The notes: generated from the sequence alone by a model not told the origin. Positions 1-9,821 are shown, numbered from the stretch's first letter. The stretch is 64,000 nt of DNA from an uncultured Holophagaceae bacterium (GCA_903937385.1 CAIZZF010000015.1:1-64000); one strand, 5' to 3'. Numbers and translations: made by a program.

Positions 1-954
1 GACGTGGTCTACACCACCAAGGACATCTGCACCCAGGAGCAGGTGCCCATGCCGGACCTGCTCAGCGAGTCCGGCCGCGCCATCGTGGCCTACCACCAGG
101 TGGTGGTGGTGGACATCATCGGCCTCATCGACACGACCCACACCAAGTACACCGTGACCCTCACGGGCAACGAGCCGCAGATCCTCAAGGAGCTGGCTTA
201 CACCCGGGACAACATCTCCATCAAGAACTTCGCCGAGATGTACCACGACGCCATCACCCAGAAGGACGAGATGCTCACGCTCTTCAACCTGGGCTACCTG
301 GGTCTGGAGGACCGCAGCAAGGGCGAGACCCTGTTCTGGGAGGTCTGCCGCAAGCTGTCCCGCATCCTCAGCAGCAAGAGCCTCAAGTACGTGCCTGAGG
401 AGTTCCAGGACCTCAACAAGAGCCTGGCGGACAAGCTCATCGCCAACTTCAGCATCTTCCAGTCCATGCCCGACCACTGGGCCATCGAGCAGCTCTTCCC
501 GGTCATGCCCATCCACCGCCTGAAGGAGAAGCCGGGCCTGTCCGCGACGCTCTGTGACATCACCTGCGACAGCGACGGCAAGATGGAGAAGTTCATCGAC
601 CTCAAGGATGTCCGCGATGAGATCCCGCTCCATGAGCCCCGGGGCGGCGAGGCCTACTATGTGGCCTTCTTCCTCACCGGCGCCTACCAGGACATCCTGG
701 GCATGCGGCACAACCTCTTCGGTGCGCCCAACGAGGCGCACATCATGGTCCACGAGGACGACACCTTCAAGATCCAGCACATCGTCAAGGGCGACACTGT
801 GGACCACGTGCTCCGCAGCGTCCACTACGATCCCGACGTGCTGATCCAGGGGCCCCAGACCAAACGCAAGGCCAGCGCCAAGAACGATGCCGCCGAGGCC
901 CTCCGGGCCCTCCTCACCGAAGAGCGGAAGCTGCACACCTACCTGGAGATCTGA
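1..954 (+). CDS. speA: Biosynthetic arginine decarboxylase, C-terminal part (cut by window start)
   Basis: Only the last 317 codons are present; the frame is open from base 1, so the start lies outside the window. SpeA decarboxylates arginine to agmatine, the first step of one route to putrescine, using PLP in the cytoplasm. The signature CDITCDSDGK (around bases 553-582), followed by a conserved acidic stretch and the HNLFG motif near base 712, is typical of the SpeA C-terminal domain; the Cys of TCDSDG belongs to the active site contributed across the dimer. The family is about 630-660 residues long, so roughly half is visible. A hairpin plus T-tract follows at 1039-1069, suggesting the transcript ends there. 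Confidence 0.93.
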   Translation, partial: DVVYTTKDICTQEQVPMPDLLSESGRAIVAYHQVVVVDIIGLIDTTHTKYTVTLTGNEPQILKELAYTRDNISIKNFAEMYHDAITQKDEMLTLFNLGYLGLEDRSKGETLFWEVCRKLSRILSSKSLKYVPEEFQDLNKSLADKLIANFSIFQSMPDHWAIEQLFPVMPIHRLKEKPGLSATLCDITCDSDGKMEKFIDLKDVRDEIPLHEPRGGEAYYVAFFLTGAYQDILGMRHNLFGAPNEAHIMVHEDDTFKIQHIVKGDTVDHVLRSVHYDPDVLIQGPQTKRKASAKNDAAEALRALLTEERKLHTYLEI

Positions 955-1038
955 GCGGGTCTCGCCGGGCCCTCCAACCCTTGAAAGTGCAATCCAGTCT
1001 CTGATTCATGCCCCAGGCATGGATGCCAAAGGAACGCG

Positions 1039-1069
1039 GAGCGCCCCTGGCGCTCATGACTTCTTTTTT
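1039..1069 (+). terminator. Likely rho-independent terminator after speA
   Basis: GAGCGCC-CCT-GGCGCTC forms a perfect 7-bp stem with a 3-nt loop, followed five bases later by a T-rich run (TTCTTTTTT). It lies 85 bp after the speA stop. It also argues that the next gene starts at 1091 rather than at the in-frame ATG at 1019. Confidence 0.6.
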
Positions 1070-1090
1070 CTCTGTCCCACCCGAGTCGCC

Positions 1091-3616
1091 ATGCCTTCAG
1101 GAAGCACCCTAGCCTGGCTCCGCCGAGCACCCGTCTGGCTGCGGGGCCTCCTCTTCTGCGCCCCGGTGTACGTGGTCTGGCTCGCCACCTATCCCCCACC
1201 CGGCAACTGGCAGCGGATCCTGGAGATCGGCTACCTCACGGTGCTGCAGGGCGCCACGGCCAGCCTGCTCTGGAAGGCCTCTGCCCGACCGGACCTGCCC
1301 CCAGGCTACCGCGCGGCCACCCGCTGGCTGGCCGGGGCCTGGTTCATGTCCTTCGTAGCCGGACTGCTGTTCCCCTTCACCACCACCCTGCAGGGGCAGA
1401 TCGTCGACCTGGGGCTGGTGGACATCTTCTACCTCCTCGCCTACCCGCTCACTTTCCTTGGCCTCTTCTGCCTTCCCAAGGCCAGCCCACCCCTGCCAGG
1501 AGTCTGGCGGGTGGTCCTGGACAGCGCCGCCTTCATCGGCGGTGTCGGGGCCCCGATCTGGGTCTTCGCGGTCCATCCGACCCTCCACGGTTCCCTGAGC
1601 CTCGCGGCCATCCTGAGTGTCACCTACCCGGTCCTGGCCTTCGCTGGGGTGATGATCCTGAACAAGGTGCTGCTGCAGTCCGCACCCTTCCCTTCCCGCC
1701 TGGGCATGAACCTCCTCCTGGCGGGCCTCGGCGCCTCCTGGTTGGCGGACCTGATGTTCGCCCTGGAGATCACCCAGATGACGTTCTCCGGCATCCGCTA
1801 CTGGGTGAACATTGCCAATGCCTTCTCCCTGGTGCTGGCCATGGTGGGGAGCTGGCGGATCGGCTCGGATCCCCCGCCCGTCCAGCCGCTCCGGCCCGCC
1901 ACTGTCAGCCCTGTCCCCATGATCGCCATCGTGTTCGTGTCCGTGGGTCTGGCGCGGATGCTCCTGCAGGGTTCCATGGCTGGCCCCATGGCGGAGAAGA
2001 TGCTGTTCGGCGTCCTGCTGCTCATCTTCGTGCTCCTGCTCCGGGAGTTCCTGGCCCTGCGGGAGACGGCCCGGCTCGCGGCGGAGGCCGCCACGGCGCA
2101 CCTGCAGTCCCGGTTTGTGGCTCTGGTCCGGCATTCCTCGGATCTGGTGCTGCTCCTCGATCCCCAGGGCAAGGTGGACTTCGCCAGTCCTGCGGCGAAG
2201 AACGTGCTCGGCCTCGAGGCAGAGTCGCTCGTCGGCAGGCAGCTCGAGGCATTCGTCCATTCCGAGGACCTGGCAGCCACCCAGGGCTTCCTGCAGGACC
2301 TGCTCCGGGACAATCGCACCCTCGTGCACCAGTGCCGGCTGCGACACACGGATGGGAGCTGGCGCACCCTGGAGATCTCCGGCAGCGACCACCTCGCGGA
2401 TCCCACCGTCCAGGGGCTGGTCCTGAATGCCCGGGACATCTCCGAGCGCCACCGGCTGGAAGATCAGCTGCGGGAGGCGCAGAAGATGGAGGCTGTGGGC
2501 CGGCTGGCCGGGGGCATCGCCCACGACTTCAACAACCTGCTGAGCGCCATCCTGGGCAACGCGGAGCTGGCGGAGACTCACCTCCCGGACGGTCACCCTG
2601 CGGAGCAGGACCTGCGGCGGATCTACGGGGCCGCCACCCGCGGCGCCGTCCTGACGGGACGCCTTCTCTCCTTCTGCCGGAAGGATTCGCCCCAGTCCAA
2701 GACCATCGACCCCGGCCACCTGATCCAGGGCGTAGCGCCCCTCCTCGAGGGCCTCCTGGGCGAGCGCATCCCCCTCACGCTGGACCTGCCCCCGGACGTG
2801 TGGCCCATCACCATGGACCCCAGCGAACTGGAACAGGCCCTCCTGAACATGGCGGCCAACTCCCGCGATGCCATGGCCGACGGCGGCGTGCTCACCCTGA
2901 GGCTTCGCAACGAAGTCGTGGCCGAAACGCTGATCACCCCGTACCTGCCCATCGCCCCGGGCGAGACCGTGATCCTGGAGGTCGTGGATACCGGCACCGG
3001 CATGGAGGACAAGACCCTCCAGCACCTGTTCGAGCCCTTCTTCACCACCAAAGGCCGCGGCAAGGGGACGGGCCTCGGCCTCGCCTCAGTCTACGGGTTG
3101 ATGAAGGCCTCCCAGGGCGGCCTCGATGTCTGGTCCACGCCTGGACAGGGCACCACCATCCGGCTCGCCTTTCGGCGCGCCACGGGCAGGGTCGAGGCGC
3201 TGGAGGCTACCGCTGATCCCCAGGCCCTGCGCGGCAGTGAGATCATCCTGCTGGTGGAGGACGAGCCCGCGGTGTTGGAGTCCACCCAGCGCAGCCTCCT
3301 GTCCCACGGCTACCAGGTGCTGGTGGCCGGCGACGCCGAGGAGGCTCGGCGGGTCTTCAAGGCCCACTCGGCCAGCATCTCCCTCCTGCTCACGGACGTG
3401 ATCATGCCCGGCGACAGCGGGCCGGTCCTGGCGGCGGAGCTGGTGGCCCTCCACCCGTCGCTCCGGGTGCTCTACATGTCCGGCTACACGGCCAATGAGC
3501 TGGGCCCGCACGGACTGGCACGGCCTGACGCGCCCCTGCTGCGCAAGCCCTTCACCGTGAGCCAGCTCACCCAGCGCCTGCGGGGCATCCTGACGGGGCC
3601 GCCGGGGCGGGTCTGA
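1091..3616 (+). CDS. Membrane-bound hybrid sensor histidine kinase (7-9 TM, PAS, HisKA/HATPase, receiver)
   Basis: About 841 residues from the ATG at 1091. This start puts the first membrane helix near the N-terminus and avoids the terminator just upstream; earlier in-frame starts (1019) are possible. Residues about 10-320 are a block of hydrophobic helices, probably the sensor. A PAS domain covers about 337-460. The H-box GGIAHDFNN places the phospho-accepting His at residue 478. The ATPase boxes end with a GTGLGL motif near 659. A C-terminal receiver has its phospho-Asp in LLTDVIMPG (Asp 769). The H-box type and C-terminal receiver resemble hybrid kinases that lack a DNA-binding output. Its partner is not apparent in the neighbourhood. 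The stop codon abuts the stop of livF on the other strand with no gap. Confidence 0.85.
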   Translation: MPSGSTLAWLRRAPVWLRGLLFCAPVYVVWLATYPPPGNWQRILEIGYLTVLQGATASLLWKASARPDLPPGYRAATRWLAGAWFMSFVAGLLFPFTTTLQGQIVDLGLVDIFYLLAYPLTFLGLFCLPKASPPLPGVWRVVLDSAAFIGGVGAPIWVFAVHPTLHGSLSLAAILSVTYPVLAFAGVMILNKVLLQSAPFPSRLGMNLLLAGLGASWLADLMFALEITQMTFSGIRYWVNIANAFSLVLAMVGSWRIGSDPPPVQPLRPATVSPVPMIAIVFVSVGLARMLLQGSMAGPMAEKMLFGVLLLIFVLLLREFLALRETARLAAEAATAHLQSRFVALVRHSSDLVLLLDPQGKVDFASPAAKNVLGLEAESLVGRQLEAFVHSEDLAATQGFLQDLLRDNRTLVHQCRLRHTDGSWRTLEISGSDHLADPTVQGLVLNARDISERHRLEDQLREAQKMEAVGRLAGGIAHDFNNLLSAILGNAELAETHLPDGHPAEQDLRRIYGAATRGAVLTGRLLSFCRKDSPQSKTIDPGHLIQGVAPLLEGLLGERIPLTLDLPPDVWPITMDPSELEQALLNMAANSRDAMADGGVLTLRLRNEVVAETLITPYLPIAPGETVILEVVDTGTGMEDKTLQHLFEPFFTTKGRGKGTGLGLASVYGLMKASQGGLDVWSTPGQGTTIRLAFRRATGRVEALEATADPQALRGSEIILLVEDEPAVLESTQRSLLSHGYQVLVAGDAEEARRVFKAHSASISLLLTDVIMPGDSGPVLAAELVALHPSLRVLYMSGYTANELGPHGLARPDAPLLRKPFTVSQLTQRLRGILTGPPGRV

Positions 3617-4330
3617 TCAGCCGCCCAGGTAGTGCTCCACGATCTTGGGGTTCGCCAGCAGACTGGCCCCCGTGTCTGCCAGCACGACCAGGCCGGTCTC
3701 CAGGACATAGCCCTGGGCGGAGATCTTCAGGGCCTGGCGGACGTTCTGCTCCACCAGCAGGACAGTCAGCCCGTCGCGATTGATCTCCACAAGGGTGCGG
3801 AAGATCTCCTGCACCATGAGCGGGGCGAGCCCCATGGAGGGCTCGTCGAGCAGCAGCAGTCGGGGTTTCGCCATCAGGGCGCGGCCGATGGCCAGCATCT
3901 GCTGCTCGCCCCCGGAGAGGTTGCCCGCGTACTGCGCGGTCCGCTCCTCCAGCAGCGGGAAGAGGTGGAAGACCCGCGCCAGGCTGTCAGCCACGCCAGC
4001 CCGGTCCTGGCGGGTGTAGGCCCCCAGGTCCAGGTTCTCCCGCACCGTGAGCGTGGTGAGGATGGCCCGCCCCTCGGCCACCTGGACGATGCCCCGACGC
4101 ACGATCTGGTGCGGGGCGAGGCCCGTGATGTCCTCCCCGGCGAAGCGCACGGCGCCCGCCTTGGGGCGCAGCAGGCCGGAGAGCGCCAACAGGGTGGTGC
4201 TCTTGCCGGCGCCGTTGGCCCCCACCAGGGCCGTGATCTTGCCCTCCTCAAGCTGGAAGGAGACGCCCTTCACGGCGTCGATGTGCCCGTAGGCCACCGC
4301 GAGATCCTGGACCTCCAGCAGGACGCTCAT
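3617..4330 (-). CDS. livF: Branched-chain amino acid ABC transporter, ATPase LivF
   Basis: 237 residues, the normal length. It powers uptake of branched-chain amino acids (or related substrates) with LivG on the cytoplasmic face of LivHM. Visible motifs are Walker A GANGAGKST, the LSGGEQQ signature and Walker B LLLLDEP followed by SMGLAP, the last being characteristic of LivF rather than LivG. It is the last gene of a five-gene operon; its ATG overlaps the LivG stop by four bases (ATGA), indicating translational coupling. Confidence 0.95.
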   Translation of the reverse strand: MSVLLEVQDLAVAYGHIDAVKGVSFQLEEGKITALVGANGAGKSTTLLALSGLLRPKAGAVRFAGEDITGLAPHQIVRRGIVQVAEGRAILTTLTVRENLDLGAYTRQDRAGVADSLARVFHLFPLLEERTAQYAGNLSGGEQQMLAIGRALMAKPRLLLLDEPSMGLAPLMVQEIFRTLVEINRDGLTVLLVEQNVRQALKISAQGYVLETGLVVLADTGASLLANPKIVEHYLGG

Positions 4331-5106
4331 GGCAGCACCTCCGCCTCGTCGCCGCGGCCCAGGTAGGCCTCGATGACCTCGGGGCTGTTTCGGATCTCCT
4401 CCGGCGCGCCCTCGGCGATGATCCGGCCGAAGTTGAGCACGGCGACCCGGTCACAGAGGTTCATGACGAAGCGCATGTCGTGCTCGATGAGGAAGACGCC
4501 GTAGCCGCGGTCACGGATGTTCCGGATCTCCTCCATGAGCACGGCCTTCTCGGACGAGTTCATGCCGGCCACAGGCTCGTCCAGCAGCAGCAGCTTCGGT
4601 TCGGTGGCCAGGGCCCGGGCGAACTCCAGCTTGCGCTGCTCGCCGTAGGAGAGGTTGTCCGCGGTGGCCTCGGCCTTGTGGTCCAGCTTGACCCAGGAGA
4701 GCAGCTCCAGCGCCCGCTCGCGGGAGCGCCGCTCGGCCTCCCGGAAGGAGGGCAGCGCGAAGAGGGCCGCCACGCCGTTGTAGCTCGTCAGGTGGTGCCG
4801 ACCCACCATAACGTTCTGCAGCAGGGTCATGTCGGGGAAGAGCCGGATGTTCTGGAAGGTGCGGGCGATGCCCAGCCGCGTGATGCGGTGGGGCGCGATG
4901 CCGGCGAGGTCCTGGCCCTGGAAGGAGATGCTGCCGGAGGAGGGCCGCAGCAGACCCGTCACCAGGTTGAACACCGTGGTCTTGCCGGCGCCGTTGGGAC
5001 CTATCAGGGCGAAGATGGCGCCGCCCGGCACCTCGATGTTCACGTCCTGCAGGACCTGCAGCCCGCCGAAGTGCTTCCCGACCCCGCGGATGGACAGCAT
5101 GCTCAT
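4327..5106 (-). CDS. livG: Branched-chain amino acid ABC transporter, ATPase LivG
   Basis: 259 residues from ATG 5106, which overlaps the livM stop as ATGA; a second in-frame ATG two codons on (5100) is possible. Motifs: Walker A GPNGAGKTT, signature LSYGEQRK, Walker B LLLLDEPVAGMN, and the LivG-type RTFQNIRLFPDMT segment between them. It pairs with LivF as the second ATPase of the Liv transporter. An open frame extends much further upstream, but that part only shadows livM in another frame. Confidence 0.95.
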   Translation of the reverse strand: MSMLSIRGVGKHFGGLQVLQDVNIEVPGGAIFALIGPNGAGKTTVFNLVTGLLRPSSGSISFQGQDLAGIAPHRITRLGIARTFQNIRLFPDMTLLQNVMVGRHHLTSYNGVAALFALPSFREAERRSRERALELLSWVKLDHKAEATADNLSYGEQRKLEFARALATEPKLLLLDEPVAGMNSSEKAVLMEEIRNIRDRGYGVFLIEHDMRFVMNLCDRVAVLNFGRIIAEGAPEEIRNSPEVIEAYLGRGDEAEVLP

Positions 5107-5975
5107 GGCTTGCCCTCCCGGCGGGTGCGCCAGGCGCCGACGAGCTGGCGGAGGCGGCGGGAGTCCCAGAGGCCCGTGGGCAGGAACAGCACCACCCCGA
5201 TGAGGATCAGGCCGTTCACGGCCAGCCGGTAGGCGTGGAGGAAGCGCAGGAGCTCCGGCAGCAGGGTCAGGATGGTGGCCCCCAGCACCGGGCCGATGAG
5301 GCTGGAGATGCCGCCCAGGATGGTCATGGTCAGGATGTCCACGGCGTTCTCGAAGCCGTACTCCCGGGGGCTGATGAAGAAAGTCGAGTGCGCGTTCAGG
5401 GCCCCCGCGAGCCCGGCCAGGATCGCTCCCAGCGTGAAGGCCGCAAGCTTGTGCCCCTCGACGTCGATACCCATCATGCGCGCCGCGACCTCGTCCTCCC
5501 GAATGGCCTCGAAGGCCCGTCCCATGCGGGACCTTCGCAGCCGCGCCAGGGCAAAGCCGGCCGCCGCGAGGATCAGGAGGATGTGCCACCAGGTGGTGAG
5601 GAGCGGGATGCCGTTCAGCCCCTCGGGGCCGCCGGTGATCTCCAGGTTGAGCACCAGGATGCGGGTCACTTCGCCAAAGGCCAGGGTCGCCATGGCCAGA
5701 TAGACCCCCGACAGGCGCAGCGTCGGCGCTCCGATGACCAGAGCCACCGCCGCCGGAGCCAGGGCGCCGGCCACCAGGACCATGGGAAAGGGCCAGTGCA
5801 GGTGCAGCGTCAGCAGCGCGGCCGTGTAGGCGCCGATGCCCATGAAGGCCGCGTTGGCCAGGGACAGCAGGCCACAGGAGAGGGTCAGCCAGAGGGACAG
5901 CGCCAGCAGCGCGTGGATGCCCACCGTGAAGATGAGCGTGCTGTAGGTGGCCCAGAAGTCGGCGAAGGCTTCCAT
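5103..5975 (-). CDS. livM: Branched-chain amino acid ABC transporter, permease LivM
   Basis: 290 residues from ATG 5975, one base after the livH stop. It is rich in hydrophobic helices (about 8-9) and carries the family segments GLLSLANAAFMGIGAY near the N-terminus and the EAIREDEVAARMMGI loop in the middle, which contacts the ATPases. It forms the membrane channel with LivH. An extra ten-residue N-terminal extension in the same frame would overlap livH and is less likely. Confidence 0.93.
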   Translation of the reverse strand: MEAFADFWATYSTLIFTVGIHALLALSLWLTLSCGLLSLANAAFMGIGAYTAALLTLHLHWPFPMVLVAGALAPAAVALVIGAPTLRLSGVYLAMATLAFGEVTRILVLNLEITGGPEGLNGIPLLTTWWHILLILAAAGFALARLRRSRMGRAFEAIREDEVAARMMGIDVEGHKLAAFTLGAILAGLAGALNAHSTFFISPREYGFENAVDILTMTILGGISSLIGPVLGATILTLLPELLRFLHAYRLAVNGLILIGVVLFLPTGLWDSRRLRQLVGAWRTRREGKP

Positions 5976-5976
5976 G

Positions 5977-6858
5977 TCAGGCCTTGCGTTCCAGCACCCG
6001 GCCAAACAGGCCCGCGGGCCGCACCAGGAGAATCAGGAACAGCAAGCCAAAGGCCACGGCATCGCCCATCTGGGACGAGAGGTAGGCCTTGCTGAGCACC
6101 TCGGCGAAGCCCAGGAACAGCCCCCCGAAGAGGGCGCCGCGGATGTCCCCCATGCCGCCCAGGATGACCACCGCAATGCCCTTGTGGAGGATGGGCTGGC
6201 CCATCAGGGGCGTGACCGAGTTGAAGTTCAGGCCGATGAGCAGCCCGGCGACGCCGCCCAGGGCCGCAGCCGTGAAGGAGGTGGCCAGGAACAGGCCCTC
6301 GACGTTGATGCCCAGGAGCGCGGCGGCTTTCGGGGACTCGGCGATGGCCCTCAGGGCGCGCCCCTGGCGGGTGTGCCGCAGCACCAGGAACAGGGTTGTC
6401 ATGAGCAGGAAGGCGATGCCCACGATCGCCAGCTCCAGGGCCCGGACGTGCACGCTGCCGAAGATGAACTCCCGGGTGGGGAGCAGCTCGTCGGGGAAGC
6501 GCTGGACCTCGACGCCGAAGAGCCCCTGGGCGGCGCTGGTCAGCACCGTGGTGGCGCCGATGGTGGCGATCATGGGAATCAGGTGCGGGGCGTGACGCGC
6601 CCGCAACCGCTTGAGGATCAGGGCGTCGATGGCCAGCCCCAGGAGGCCGGACACCAGCATGGCAGCCAGGATGCCCACGGCCAGCGGCGCCTTGAGGCGG
6701 GTCACCACGGTCAGGGCCGCGAAACTGCCGGCCATGAACATGGCGCCGTGGGAGAGGTTGATGACCTCCAGCACGCCGAACACCAGCGTGAAGCCCAGAG
6801 AGAAGAGGGCATAGACGCTGCCCAGGGTGAGGGCGTTGACGAGCTGTTGTTCGAGCAT
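5977..6858 (-). CDS. livH: Branched-chain amino acid ABC transporter, permease LivH
   Basis: 293 residues starting MLEQQLVNALTLGSVYALF, a typical LivH N-terminus, with the conserved NLSHGAMFM segment and the ALRAIAESPKAAALLGI cytoplasmic loop. About eight membrane helices. It lies 18 bp after the binding-protein gene and ends one base before livM, in the usual order K-H-M-G-F. Confidence 0.94.
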   Translation of the reverse strand: MLEQQLVNALTLGSVYALFSLGFTLVFGVLEVINLSHGAMFMAGSFAALTVVTRLKAPLAVGILAAMLVSGLLGLAIDALILKRLRARHAPHLIPMIATIGATTVLTSAAQGLFGVEVQRFPDELLPTREFIFGSVHVRALELAIVGIAFLLMTTLFLVLRHTRQGRALRAIAESPKAAALLGINVEGLFLATSFTAAALGGVAGLLIGLNFNSVTPLMGQPILHKGIAVVILGGMGDIRGALFGGLFLGFAEVLSKAYLSSQMGDAVAFGLLFLILLVRPAGLFGRVLERKA

Positions 6859-6876
6859 GGGGCCTGGGGGAATCGC

Positions 6877-8031
6877 CTACTTGCCGGTGAAGAGCACGAA
6901 CTTTCCGTCCCGGATGACGTAGATGAACGGCTTCTGGTCGGCGTCGTAGCCCGCGGGCTTGCCGTCCTTGCCAACGGACTGGCGGAACTTGAAGGGGCCG
7001 GTGGCGCCGCTGAGGCTCACCTTGGGCAGGGCACCATGCAGGGCCTCGCGGTCGTTGGCCACATTGCCGGTGACCTTGATGGACTTCAGGGCCGCAGCGG
7101 CAATGGTCATGGCGTCGTAGGCCTGGGCGGCGAACTGGTTGGGCTCGGCCCCGTACTTCTGCTTGTAGGCCGCCACGAAGTGCTGGTTCGCCGGGGTGGG
7201 GTTGGTGTTGGCCCAGGGGCTGCCCACGAAGGTGCCCTCGCCGGCGGTCTTGGAGACCTCGAACAGCTTGGGGGAGTTGAAGCCGTTGCCGCCGATGAAG
7301 GGCGCCTTCAGGCCGAGGCCGCGGGCCTGGACCATGAGGGTGGCCGCCTCCTCGGCGAGGCCGGAGCAGATCACGGCATCGGGGTTGGTGGCCTTGATCT
7401 TGGTGAGCTGGGCCTTGAAGTCCACATCACCCTTCACGTAGGTCTCAGTGGTGGTCACAGGGATCTTCTGGTCCTCCAGGACCTTCTTGAAGACGTCGTA
7501 GCCGCTCTTGGTGAAGGCGTCGTCGTTGCCGTAGATCACGGCCACCTTCTTGATCTTGTAGTGCTTCACGGCGGTGCTGACGGTCACGGGCAGCACATCG
7601 CTCTCCATGACGGAGTTGCGGAAGATGTAGGGGCCCATCTCGGAGATGCCGTTGGCGGTGTTGGACGTGCCGAAGGCCACCACCTTGGCGGCGTTGGCCA
7701 CGGGGCCCGCAGCGAACATGGAGTTGGACAGCGTGGGCCCGAAGATCATCAAGACCTTGTCCTGGAAGATGAGCTTCTTGAAGACGTTGATCGCCTCTTC
7801 CTTCTTGCCCTGCTCGTCCTCCACCACCAGGACGAGCTTGTTCCCGTTGATGCCGCCCTTGGCGTTGATCTCGTCCGCGGCCAGCTGGAACCCGTTGCGG
7901 ATGGGCACGCCATACTGGGCGGCGCCGCCCGTCAGGGCCTCCGCGATACCGATCTTCAGGTCGCCCGCCACGGCGCTGACGGCCAGCAGGCTGGCTGCGG
8001 CAAAGAGGAGATGCTTGGTTGCTCGGTTCAC
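6877..8031 (-). CDS. livK: Periplasmic branched-chain amino acid-binding protein (LivK family)
   Basis: 384 residues. A GTG start at 8031 is chosen because a GGAGG (8041-8037) sits five bases upstream and because it gives an immediate signal peptide (basic start, hydrophobic core, cleavage around AVAG-DLKIG). The mature protein has the type-I periplasmic binding fold seen in Liv/amide binding proteins: GIAEALTGGAAQYG at its start, then DEINAKGGINGNKL, and later a YDAMTIAAAAL segment. It delivers the substrate to LivHM. Actual specificity (Leu/Ile/Val, other amino acids, amides or urea) cannot be read from sequence alone. It is the first gene of the operon, so the promoter should lie in 8032-8149. 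Confidence 0.92.
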   Translation of the reverse strand: MNRATKHLLFAAASLLAVSAVAGDLKIGIAEALTGGAAQYGVPIRNGFQLAADEINAKGGINGNKLVLVVEDEQGKKEEAINVFKKLIFQDKVLMIFGPTLSNSMFAAGPVANAAKVVAFGTSNTANGISEMGPYIFRNSVMESDVLPVTVSTAVKHYKIKKVAVIYGNDDAFTKSGYDVFKKVLEDQKIPVTTTETYVKGDVDFKAQLTKIKATNPDAVICSGLAEEAATLMVQARGLGLKAPFIGGNGFNSPKLFEVSKTAGEGTFVGSPWANTNPTPANQHFVAAYKQKYGAEPNQFAAQAYDAMTIAAAALKSIKVTGNVANDREALHGALPKVSLSGATGPFKFRQSVGKDGKPAGYDADQKPFIYVIRDGKFVLFTGK

Positions 8032-8149
8032 GACAGCCTCCGAAGTTCGGTGATGGGTTTGAATCGCCAGGGTCTGGTGGAGTTGTAGATCAGGATACCA
8101 ACTGGGGGCACTTCCTGCAGGGCGAAGCCGAGAACCTGCCCTGGAGCCC

Positions 8150-8635
8150 CTAGGAAACAGCCCAGCGGGGCTCGGGTTTCTGCCTCCAGAGCCAGATGAG
8201 ATAGTCCACGTTCTTGGGGGCGGCGCCCAGGGCCCGGAGTCGCGCCAGGCACTGGCCACGGTGGTGCTGCCCGTGCAGGCACACCTGCAGCAGGGCATCG
8301 GCCACCGGCACGATGCAGGGGGGCTCTGGAAACCAGGGAATGTGGACCAGACGGGCCAGGGCGGACTCGTCCAGGCCCGCCACCAGGAGGCCCAGGGCCC
8401 GGTGTCCGGCCAGGCAGCGGGCCTGGAGCGCCTCGAAGTCCGGCAGGGGTCGTTCGGGGAAGGCCGCCGGGTCGCCCCGGAGCACTGCCAGGAAGGCCTC
8501 CATCGTGACGACGGCATGGTCCATGCGGGCCCGCAGGTCGGTATCCACCTGGGCCCCGGAGGTCTCCCAGGCCCGGAAGAAGACAGCGTCCGCCCATTCC
8601 TGGTGCTTGAGCAGGTCCTGCACTGAGACAGCCAT
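8150..8635 (-). CDS. DinB-family four-helix protein
   Basis: 161 residues. The early HQEWAD, the late HGQHHRGQCLARLRALG and the C-terminal DYLIWLW are the hallmarks of DinB/YfiT-like proteins, in which three histidines on a four-helix bundle bind a metal. Members include damage-inducible proteins and thiol-dependent transferases. No specific reaction can be assigned. A strong ribosome site (GGAGTCCCC before ATG) supports the start. It is transcribed away from hbd, with a dispersed repeat between them, and may share a transcript with liv (118-bp gap), though that is unclear. Confidence 0.75.
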   Translation of the reverse strand: MAVSVQDLLKHQEWADAVFFRAWETSGAQVDTDLRARMDHAVVTMEAFLAVLRGDPAAFPERPLPDFEALQARCLAGHRALGLLVAGLDESALARLVHIPWFPEPPCIVPVADALLQVCLHGQHHRGQCLARLRALGAAPKNVDYLIWLWRQKPEPRWAVS

Positions 8636-8670
8636 GGGGACTCCGGGGGTGGGGGACAGTTTAAGCCTGG

Positions 8671-8779
8671 GCTCTCAGCTGTCAGCTATCGGCTGTCAGC
8701 CAAAGCGGGGCCCGACCCACCCCGGCCGAGCCTGCGGCGCCGTCATTCACCGAGAGCTGACAGCTGACAGCCAATAGCC
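8671..8779. repeat. Dispersed inverted-repeat element, AGCTGACAGC family, copy A
   Basis: Runs of CAGCTGTCAGCTATCGGC on the left and GAGAGCTGACAGCTGACAGC on the right form an imperfect inverted repeat around a GC-rich core (CCGACCCACCCC ... GCGGCGCC). A second copy with the same arms and core, in the same orientation, lies at 51260-51420. It does not encode a credible protein. Confidence 0.75.
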
Positions 8780-8855
8780 CCCCTACCCAAGGTCACCCTC
8801 CCCGGTCCCGCCGAAAGCTCCCACAATGGGCGGAGACCATCCAAGGGAGGCACCT

Positions 8856-9743
8856 GTGGACATCCAGCGCGTCGGCATCGTCGGTTGTGGACTCATGGGC
8901 TCGGGCATCGCCCAGTGCGCGGCGGAAGCCGGCTGCCAGGTCTGGGTGAAGGAAGCGGAGGAGACCTTCCTCGCCAAGGGGCTGGCCCGCATCCACGGCG
9001 CCTGGGACCGGGCCGCGGCCAAGGGCAAGGTCACCGAGGAGCAGCGCAGCACCTGGCAGAAGAACCTTCAGGGCACCCTGTCCTTCGCCACCCTGGCCGA
9101 CTGCGACCTGGTGGTGGAGGCCATCCCCGAGCGCCTGGATCTGAAGTTGCAGACCTTCGCGGAGCTCGACCGGATCCTGGGCCCCGCGGCCATCCTCTGC
9201 ACCAACACCTCCAGCCTCTCCGTGGCCCAGATCGGTCCGGTGCTGGACCCCACCCGCCTCGGCCGCTTCGCGGGCCTGCACTTCTTCAATCCCGTCCCGG
9301 TCATGCCCCTGGTGGAGATCATCCGCACCCTCGCCACCAGCGAAGCCACCCTGGTCGCCCTGCGGAGCTTCGTCCAGGGCCTCGGCAAGACCGCTGTGAT
9401 GGCCCCGGACACGCCGGGCTTTGTGGTGAACCGCCTGCTGGTGCCCTACCTGCTGGATGCCATCCGCTGCGCCGAGCAGCGGCTCGCCACCACCGAGGAT
9501 CTCGACGCCGCCATGAAGCTGGGCTGCGGCCATCCCATGGGGCCGCTGCACCTCAGCGACTTCATCGGCCTGGACACCATGCAGAGCGTGGCAGAGGTCC
9601 TCTTCGACGCCTTCGGCGAGCCCCGCTTCAAGGCCCCCTCCCTCCTGCGCCAGCTCGTCGCTTCCGGCCGCCTGGGCCGCAAGACGGGCAGCGGGTTCTA
9701 CCGCTGGGAAGGCGAGAAGCGCATGGAGGCCTTGCCGCTATAG
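8856..9743 (+). CDS. hbd: 3-hydroxybutyryl-CoA dehydrogenase
   Basis: 295 residues from GTG 8856, chosen for the AGGGAGG five bases upstream and because the NAD-binding motif GIVGCGLMGSGIAQ then begins at the usual place. It interconverts acetoacetyl-CoA and 3-hydroxybutyryl-CoA with NAD(P)H in the cytoplasm, for butyrate/PHB metabolism or beta-oxidation. The C-terminal domain contains HFFNPVPVMPLVEI with the catalytic His, DTPGFVVNRLL and the GCGHPMGPLHLSDFIGLD substrate-pocket segment. The gene stands alone, with no crotonase or thiolase beside it. An upstream in-frame ATG at 8826 lacks a ribosome site. Confidence 0.92.
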   Translation: MDIQRVGIVGCGLMGSGIAQCAAEAGCQVWVKEAEETFLAKGLARIHGAWDRAAAKGKVTEEQRSTWQKNLQGTLSFATLADCDLVVEAIPERLDLKLQTFAELDRILGPAAILCTNTSSLSVAQIGPVLDPTRLGRFAGLHFFNPVPVMPLVEIIRTLATSEATLVALRSFVQGLGKTAVMAPDTPGFVVNRLLVPYLLDAIRCAEQRLATTEDLDAAMKLGCGHPMGPLHLSDFIGLDTMQSVAEVLFDAFGEPRFKAPSLLRQLVASGRLGRKTGSGFYRWEGEKRMEALPL

Positions 9744-9774
9744 GTCCGTTCCGGTTCGCCCGGGATCTGTCTAT

Positions 9775-9801
9775 CTCGGTATCGGCGCAGCCGATACCGA
9801 G
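9775..9801. repeat. Perfect hairpin, CTCGGTAT family
   Basis: CTCGGTATCGGC-GCA-GCCGATACCGAG: a 12-bp perfect stem with a 3-nt loop, between the convergent ends of hbd and the 61-residue membrane-protein gene. There is no T-tract. Related hairpins occur at 23127-23154, 27312-27339 and 27415-27442. It could act as a two-way terminator here. Confidence 0.7.
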
Positions 9802-9821
9802 CAGACGCCGAGACCCGTCGG

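Noticed and set aside
887..1090. Longer N-terminus of the hybrid kinase starting inside speA or at 1019
   Set aside because: It would overlap speA or precede the terminator hairpin, has no ribosome site, and adds a non-conserved, low-complexity segment before the first membrane helix.
1109..3025. Long minus-strand open frame (638 codons) opposite the hybrid kinase
   Set aside because: Low-complexity Gly/Gln/His/Arg composition with no domain; it mirrors the codon pattern of the kinase on the other strand, as is common in high-GC DNA.
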